Below, piece by piece: positions 58,362 to 64,000 of a DNA stretch of 64,000 bases. The notes beneath the pieces were generated by a model. The model saw nothing but the letters and a program-made list of their open reading frames with translations, did not search any database and was not told the DNA's origin. Source of the stretch: Neckera pumila (Eukaryota > Streptophyta > Bryopsida > Hypnales > Neckeraceae). The position numbers were made by a program, and so were the translations under genes. The DNA is taken from positions 25,101,371 through 25,165,370 of the forward strand of contig OZ018408.1 in assembly GCA_963969595.1 (NCBI GenBank). The letters run 5' to 3'. Numbering within the stretch: the first letter of the stretch is position 1; each line of letters starts with the position of its first letter.

Positions 58362-59191
58362 TTACAATACCTTGAGGGATCAGGGTTACTAGTAAAAACA
58401 TCTAAATGTCTCCAATCCACCTTGAGTATACAATGTACATGCAAAGAATGCATGTAGTGGACTAATTGACAATATCTTATTGTTGTCAAAATTGATCCCC
58501 TAAGTGACAGATGTTGGCATTTTGTGTTTATCTAGCTTTCTTCTAAACATGAGTATTGTAAAGATGTTCATTATTTATAGAGGCAAATGCAAAAATGATA
58601 AAGCAGACCTTGATAGACCAATGACATATTTGCATCTTGAAACCAAACTTTATAAGTATTTTATATATATTTTAAAGGAAAGGAATGGTCATTGTCATTC
58701 ATCAAATACACATGTGCAAGGGCTTTGAGAAGTTTGCATTGAATTTTATAAATAAGCATTTATTTTGTACCAATAATGTGATGAGAAGTTTATGCAATGT
58801 ATCTAGAAGGATATTTCAACAATACCACAATGATCTATGCAAATAAAAATTGTAACTAGTGGATTCATTTCTAAAGTTTGTAAAATGGCTTGGTAAAAGT
58901 GACATTATGATATAATTACTATGCATTCGATATGAAATTGTGATGTTTTGTAGAAGGTTGCTTTTTGAAAATCATTTACTTATATATTGGATATCATTAT
59001 TCTATGCTATTTTTTTCCAAACACCAATGGTCATTTTTTTGAAATCATTCATTTTTATATTAGATATTACTATTCTATGGTATTATTTTTCCAAACACAA
59101 ATGTTCATTTAGATTACTTGAGCCTGAGACTCGATATTATATAACTGGATTGTATGTATATTGACTTACAAGGGGCATTTAGGAAAGAAAG
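58362..59191. other. No gene recognised
   Basis: AT-rich; a 74-codon ORF at 58504 (IYRGKCKNDKADLDRPMTYL...) weakly recalls the NMYIFYVDKYRARDPPKHAM stretch of the piggyBac transposase and may be a tiny relic of it. Confidence 0.35.
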
Positions 59192-59486
59192 CATTAGATG
59201 AGAAATCAGCCCTGTGGAGGGCTGTGTGTTCCCAACCTGTGAGAACTTGTGAGAACTGCCAAAGTCAGGGCCGTGGCAGCTCGCTGACATGGCCGAGCGA
59301 CTGCCACGTCGGAAAAAAAAAATTTTTTTTTTTCTGTTTTTTTTTCATTTCAAGAATGAAATTTTGTTTTTCTTTTTTTTTTAAATTTTTTTGTCGGGAA
59401 CAGCCGTTCCCTAAAACTGCGGGGGGGGACTAGCGTCGGGAACGGGCCCGAAACGGCCCTCCCGACCCCCCAAAACTCATCTAATG
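59192..59486. mobile_element. CATTAG-family MITE
   Basis: Ends CATTAGATGAGAAATC and AAAACTCATCTAATG. Interior has TGACATGGCCGAGCGACTGC and CACGTCGG, long A/T runs, and GGGAACGGGCCCGAAACGGC near the right end. Confidence 0.8.
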
Positions 59487-59964
59487 GAAGCCATGTTGAG
59501 CACTTTGTAACATGATTTGTTTCCATGAAGTCATCTTAATTGTGGCCAAGGGGTATTTAATTATGAGTAAATTAACCTAGGTTTTGAACTTTATTTTTTT
59601 TCTAAGAACAAAGTTCTTTTGAATAAAAGATGGTGATTTTCATATTTTGTTGATTCAAATGGATTTTCCAGAAATAATTTCTTCAATGCATAAGAAATCA
59701 TCAAAAAGGGGATTTTGTATAGCAAAATTATTTGTATGGTTTGTACTACATGATGATTTATCTAAGAGTATGCTAGATTCCTCATTTGATTTTGAAACTT
59801 TTTATGCATTTACCTAATAAAATATGCAAATCAATGGTATAGAATTCCAACTTCAAGTTGGACAAAAACCCCACTCTACAAGGGCTTAGAGCTTGTGACC
59901 TTTGTTGAAGAGAGTAAAAAAGGGCTTTAATTTCTTCTAAATTCAAATGTTATAATCTCTCAAT
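59487..59964. other. No gene recognised
   Basis: AT-rich spacer. Confidence 0.4.
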
Positions 59965-60407
59965 CCATATAATTAAATTCTTAACAATTTTGTGTTTTTG
60001 AATCATTCTCTACTTCTTTCTACAACCTATTTTTTTCCTATATGTTGTACAATTCCAAATGATCTGAATTTTTTCTAGCCATTAGCCAACTTGCTTTGAA
60101 GAATGACTCCAAGGAGCAACCACAATTTTGGACATTTTTTCATTTAAATGTGACCTTGTGAAGTGCAGCTGCCCGGATTTCCGCAAGGCCAGAAAAAGGA
60201 TTTTTGTCAATTCAAATGCTAATATCTTGCAATCTACAAGGTGGAAAATTCTGAAATTTCTTCTACATATTTTCAAACAAGTTTACTACAAGATCCTACA
60301 GTTACTTGTGTCCAAAAATGTTTTTTTTGAAATTTGATACTTGTACTAGAAATGGTAGTTTGGGAGTGCTTTTGGTGAAAATATAGTCTTTGACCTTTAG
60401 GGGTTAA
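59965..60407 (-). mobile_element. Truncated group A MITE (copy A8)
   Basis: Only half of the element is present, from ATTAAATTCTTAACAATTTT to the intact end GACCTTTAGGGG + TTAA. The other terminus is missing. Confidence 0.75.
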
Positions 60408-60490
60408 ATGGGATGATTTTTTTTCTAAATATTGATACAATGGTCTAGTAATTAAACTCATTTATAGTTGAAGAACCAAATAAAAGTTTC

Positions 60491-60650
60491 AATTTTAAAT
60501 TGTAACCAATGTACAGAATGACCAATTTTTGACAATTTTTGACAATCTTTGTCAATCTTTCTTAAAAAATAACCTGATTTTAAATTGTGACCAATGTACA
60601 GAATGACCAGTTTTTGACAATCTTTGACAATCTTTCTTAAAAAATACCCT
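60491..60650. repeat. Tandem duplication, two units of ~80 bp
   Basis: TTTTAAATTGT(A/G)ACCAATGTACAGAATGACCA...CTTTCTTAAAAAATA occurs twice in a row; unit 1 has an extra internal GACAATTTTT-type repeat. Confidence 0.9.
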
Positions 60651-61845
60651 GATTAACCCTGTACCCTTTAGTGTGGACAATTTCGATACATGATTGGTGA
60701 GGGTGTCGGTAGGACTTCCATGTCAGGATATACTAATTGCAAGGATGAACCCTGTCACGGTTTCCACACGTTCCTTGACCTGCCCAATCCAGTGGCAAAT
60801 GGAGAGTTTCGCCGCTTTGTTTGATCATCAATGCACAATAATAATTGCTCATTGTCAAGAGCTAAGCTGACTATTGAAGCCGTGACTGAGGTCTTCATTC
60901 TCGAACGCTTCTTGAGTAGCTAAAGTCGTCTTGTGAGAATGGTCTTTGAAGATTCCTCGACGTATACCCAGGTGGCTTGTTGACCAAAGACGACCTTGCT
61001 CCCCGTTCGCTCTAGCTAGGAGTAGGGTACGCGCAAGAGTTAAATACAGGAGTTCGATCGAGACACGTGAAGGAGAGAATTGTTTGACCGGTACAACCGG
61101 CTTTGGAGATGGAGCACTTGAGCTTTGGTACGTCAAGACGCATATTTTCGATTGTGGAGAGCAGTCTTAGTTAGCGCTTTGACGAGCATATGGAGGAAAA
61201 TAATAGTTCCACGAATTGAAGTAGTTTTAGCTTCGCTATTGAAATAGTTGAAGAACGCCAATTCAAGAGCAGTTAGTAGCAACACGAGTAGCAAGGGTTT
61301 AATTTCATCAACCGGTTGCTTCACTTAGCTAGCGAATTAGCGGCTTTGTCACTTCGACTTCGCTAAGCTGTGATTGCACAGACTCGATCTGTCTTACTGA
61401 CTTTAAAAGTGATTGCCATTATGAGTTAGTTTCTGTAATGGGACGAAGTTGTGGCGATGCAGACATAATTGAATTGATAAAGCGGCAAGCTCTATTCATT
61501 CTCCATTTACATTTCGTTTTGCAAATTTCATTGCCTCAAGCTCTTGATGAATTGGAGCTGAAAATACATGCAAGGTGGAGAACTTTGTAGAGGTCATGTC
61601 CCCAATTTGAACCAGAAATTGTCGGAGAATCATTTTTCACCCGATTGATATACAGAAGTACTATAATAACGAACTGTGTATCAAGAAACCAATTACAAAT
61701 GTGTATCAAGATGTAATTCATAAGAAATATGTTTCTGAACAAAGAATGATGAATTGACAGATACAAACAAATTAGATGTAGATAACGCCGAAAGAGCATA
61801 ACCGAAATTGCATCATGATCCAGAGAGAATTTAAACAGAAAGATA

Positions 61846-62155
61846 ATTACCGTTGTTCTCTCTGGACCGATCACCACAAACCAATGAGTGTAATCTACAG
61901 CTAGTGGCAATGCAACTCAACGGTTTTGTTGTATCAGGAACTACGAGATCCCTCGATAAAAAAGAAAGAGCAGTACGAATTTTAAACCTCATTCATATAT
62001 ATCCCAAGACTCAATTGATGCTCCAATCCACTGTAACTCGCCTTCAGTGTTCTCACGGATGGTAACTAAGTTGCAGCAGATCTTCTCCGAAATCTTATCA
62101 CTCCAACAATTAACAATCTTTGTTCTCTCTGGATCGATCATCACAAATCAACACG
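61846..62155. repeat. Direct repeat pair around GTTCTCTCTGGA(C/T)CGATCA
   Basis: About 40 bp (near 61850-61890) recurs near 62116-62156 with few changes: TTGTTCTCTCTGGA, CGATCA, TCACAAA and CAA. Confidence 0.7.
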
Positions 62156-62283
62156 CATCAACGAAAATCAGACCATGTGGAGGAGCTTCTAAGACCCAAA
62201 CCATGCACACATCTTTGAGAAATGACTATAGTCTCTCAATGAAGAAATTCGAGATCTATGTTATTGTAGTCTCTCAATGTAAG

Positions 62284-62945
62284 AAATATGAAACTCGTGC
62301 AAGTGGTCAATTTCAGTAACGAACAATTGGCAACAAGCAATTGATTCAAGCAACGCAGCCGAAAAGCAAAGAACTCCATGGATTGGCATCGAAAGAGAAT
62401 GGGAGTTCAAGCACCTTCTGGAAGGATTCAGTGTTCAGTGTTCGTCTCCAGTAAGGCGAAAATCCAAGACTTCGCAGCAGAGCTCGACCACGGATGATTT
62501 TACGTGCGGGAAGTCGCGGTGGCGAGTAGCGGCTTGTTGAGCCGCAATTTGAGCCGTTTACTGCTAATTAAACGGCCCTAGATGCAATGGAGATGCGAGA
62601 TGCAGGTTTAGCGTCGACTTGCAGCGAGGGCAGAAACTCAACAATTGCAAAGTGCTGCACACGCGCTCCCTCGATGTGAGGCTGCGCATCTTTGCCACCG
62701 AGACGAAATCATCTCCTAGACACTATCAAGAGTACAAAATCCAAGAGCGCTACCTCACATTAACTCCTGACATAGAAACAAGGAAGAAATATTGGAGTCT
62801 AATAAGTGCAAGGGGTCAATTACAGTAACAAACTATTAGCAAAAAGCAAGCAACGCAGTCTAAAAATTAAGTAACTCTGTAGCACCGAAAGAGAATGGGA
62901 GTGAGCACCTTCTAAAAGGATTCATTGCTCTCAAGGATGGCAACT
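62284..62945. repeat. Diverged duplication of ~155 bp, spaced ~500 bp
   Basis: 62284-62440 and 62787-62945 share GAAATAT, GTGCAAG(T/G)GGTCAATT, CAGTAAC, AAGCAACGCAG, ACCGAAAGAGAATGGGAGT-like and CACCTTCT...AAGGATTCA in order. Possibly a repeat of an unknown transposon or of non-coding gene sequence. Confidence 0.65.
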
Positions 62946-63057
62946 ACATTGCAGCAAGCCACTCTTGAAGGTTTAGTGCAGGAAGACATCATGAATGCTA
63001 AAACGCTTGAACGTACTTGAAAAAGAAGACAACACTATGGATGAAAAAATAAATGTT

Positions 63058-63158
63058 CATCCATTCATCGCCATCGCTGCCATCCATCGCTGGCCATCAC
63101 TGTCATCCATCAGTGCCGCCTTCCTGTCCGAGTCGGTCACCACTGTCATCATTGCATC
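63058..63158. repeat. CATC-rich simple repeat
   Basis: Degenerate CATC/CCATC/CATCG units (CATCCATTCATCGCCATCGC and onward). Gives false ORFs on both strands. Confidence 0.7.
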
Positions 63159-63669
63159 GTTGCGCATCACCTTAGTCTTCGTGTTTGCCCAAAATTTTGG
63201 CATAAACAGGCAGTTTGGTGCAAGAAGGCTTCCCTTCGTCTTTGTTGCGGACTCATTGCACATATGTCTACAGGTACCAGCAAATCAAGTACCGGTATCA
63301 CAAACATATATATATGTGTTAACAAAATTCGTGCTCTCAATTTTTCACAAACTTTTTTTCGTCGAGAATTGTGCTTCAAAATCAAAACTGCGCACCAATC
63401 TTGTGTTGTCCGTTGTTGCGAATACACTAACTTGGAGATGCACTAAGGTGCCTACTGAGAGTTAAATTTTTTCTGTTATTTTTCTAGACTTTCAGTAGAA
63501 TTGATTGTAGTTGTGTCTGCAACCCTGTGATGTCCAGGACAGTGTACTATTTAACGGAGCATTCATCTCTTATCCTAGCTTGCAGTATGGTCATAACTTC
63601 AGACAATGTAGTTTCAAAGATTTGAAAGGAAAACTAACACTGCTAGTGTATCTTGATTTGTGTGTGCAG

Positions 63670-63759
63670 AGACAACAAATCAGTGGGCACGAGATGATCC
63701 AGCTTCTGTGGTTATCTGCAGTTTTTTTTGGCATTAGCAGCTTCAGCATTTGTGCTACA
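63670..63759 (+). pseudogene. UNC-50-family exon, one-base frame damage
   Basis: After an acceptor TGTGTGCAG, one frame reads TTNQWARDDPASVVICS. The NQWARDDPA block is the most conserved signature of UNC-50 proteins, multi-span membrane proteins of the Golgi/inner nuclear membrane. At the following run of eight T (63722-63729) the frame shifts; in the next frame a hydrophobic stretch (LALAASAFVL), as expected for the membrane segment after this motif, runs to a GTATGT donor at 63760. So it looks like a real exon with a one-base contraction in a homopolymer: either a sequencing error or a true mutation. No other exon was secured, and the rest may lie beyond the window. Confidence 0.6.
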
Positions 63760-64000
63760 GTATGTTCCATTTTCATATGTTCATACTTTACTCATTACTG
63801 CTCGGGTTCTACTAAACAAAGTCGCCTGCTAGTTTTCTCCAATCGTGGTATGAGTCTTTGCTTAGATGCGGAGTACTAGTCTCGTAGAAGAGGAACGTAT
63901 GGTGGAAGTGCGTTGGAGCCGAAGTATAGAAGTTGCTCTCCTTTAAGCTTGTTTGAATTCCTTTCTTATGAAGATGATTGACGAACGTCTTAGATGGCTA
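63760..64000. other. Possible intron or downstream part of the UNC-50-like gene
   Basis: Follows the donor. No further UNC-50 motif was recognised before the window ends. Confidence 0.3.

Larger units (their letters stand above)
60651..63669. other. Less AT-rich region, no confident gene; partial duplications
   Basis: GC content rises compared with the transposon bed. No ORF has a recognised domain. The ORF at 62995-63465 contains CATC-rich simple sequence and is doubtful. A short stretch at ~63268-63300 (VYRYQQIKYRYHKH in one frame) faintly resembles the segment preceding the UNC-50 signature and might be an exon of the same gene, but this is weak. Confidence 0.35.

Noticed and set aside
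62995..63465. A 156-codon ORF as a membrane protein gene
   Set aside because: Its first part comes from a CATC simple repeat, it has no known domain, and opposite-strand ORFs cover the same bases.

Overview
The window looks like nuclear DNA from a land plant, probably a non-flowering lineage; I cannot place the species. The evidence is one intact multi-exon gene for plastid ferredoxin-sulfite reductase, a decayed ethylene-receptor-like histidine kinase, a plant-type CDPK-like kinase, and an exon with the UNC-50 signature, all separated by tens of kilobases of AT-rich transposon debris. There are no bacterial-style operons, rRNAs, tRNAs or CRISPR arrays.

Layout. 0-3 kb: a decayed coding region of unknown family and one more exon-like ORF. 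4-5.2 kb: a tandem duplication carrying (TTTG)n microsatellites and a 12-bp minisatellite. 7.2 kb: a hAT transposase fragment. 8.0-13.1 kb: the GC-rich promoter and seven exons of sulfite reductase. 14.0-16.3 kb: an ethylene-receptor-like pseudogene (ATPase plus receiver domain) split by a small MITE. 16.5-60.4 kb: a dense bed of transposon remnants with a kinase-only, probably catalytically dead CDPK-like gene (28.1-29.0 kb), a broken Ty3/gypsy element (31.6-36.5 kb) and a 6.5-kb piggyBac element (44.7-51.2 kb). 60.5-64 kb: less repetitive, more GC-rich DNA with diverged duplications and an UNC-50-like exon near the right edge.

The main biological story is a piggyBac lineage. At least twenty segments begin TTAACCCCTAAA and/or end in the inverse followed by TTAA. 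They form three groups (called A, B and C here), about 0.4-1 kb each, with diverged internal sequence. One 6.5-kb element with the same ends carries a piggyBac transposase: all three catalytic-Asp motifs and the C-terminal Cys/His-rich domain are recognisable, but the gene has five in-frame stops and one frameshift. Group B shares both subterminal regions with this element and so looks like its deletion derivative. Two group A copies sit in the Ty3/gypsy pol region, where the flanking frame shows the target was TTAA in one case and CTAA in the other. The full element sits inside an older palindromic repeat whose two arms are now 6.5 kb apart. Other nestings (A in D in B, and B in C) give a relative order of insertion.

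A second MITE family, with CATTAG...CTAATG ends, has about eight copies. One interrupts the ethylene-receptor pseudogene, one the piggyBac element and one the retroelement RT region. All coordinates and homologies were read by eye; no alignment or database search was run.
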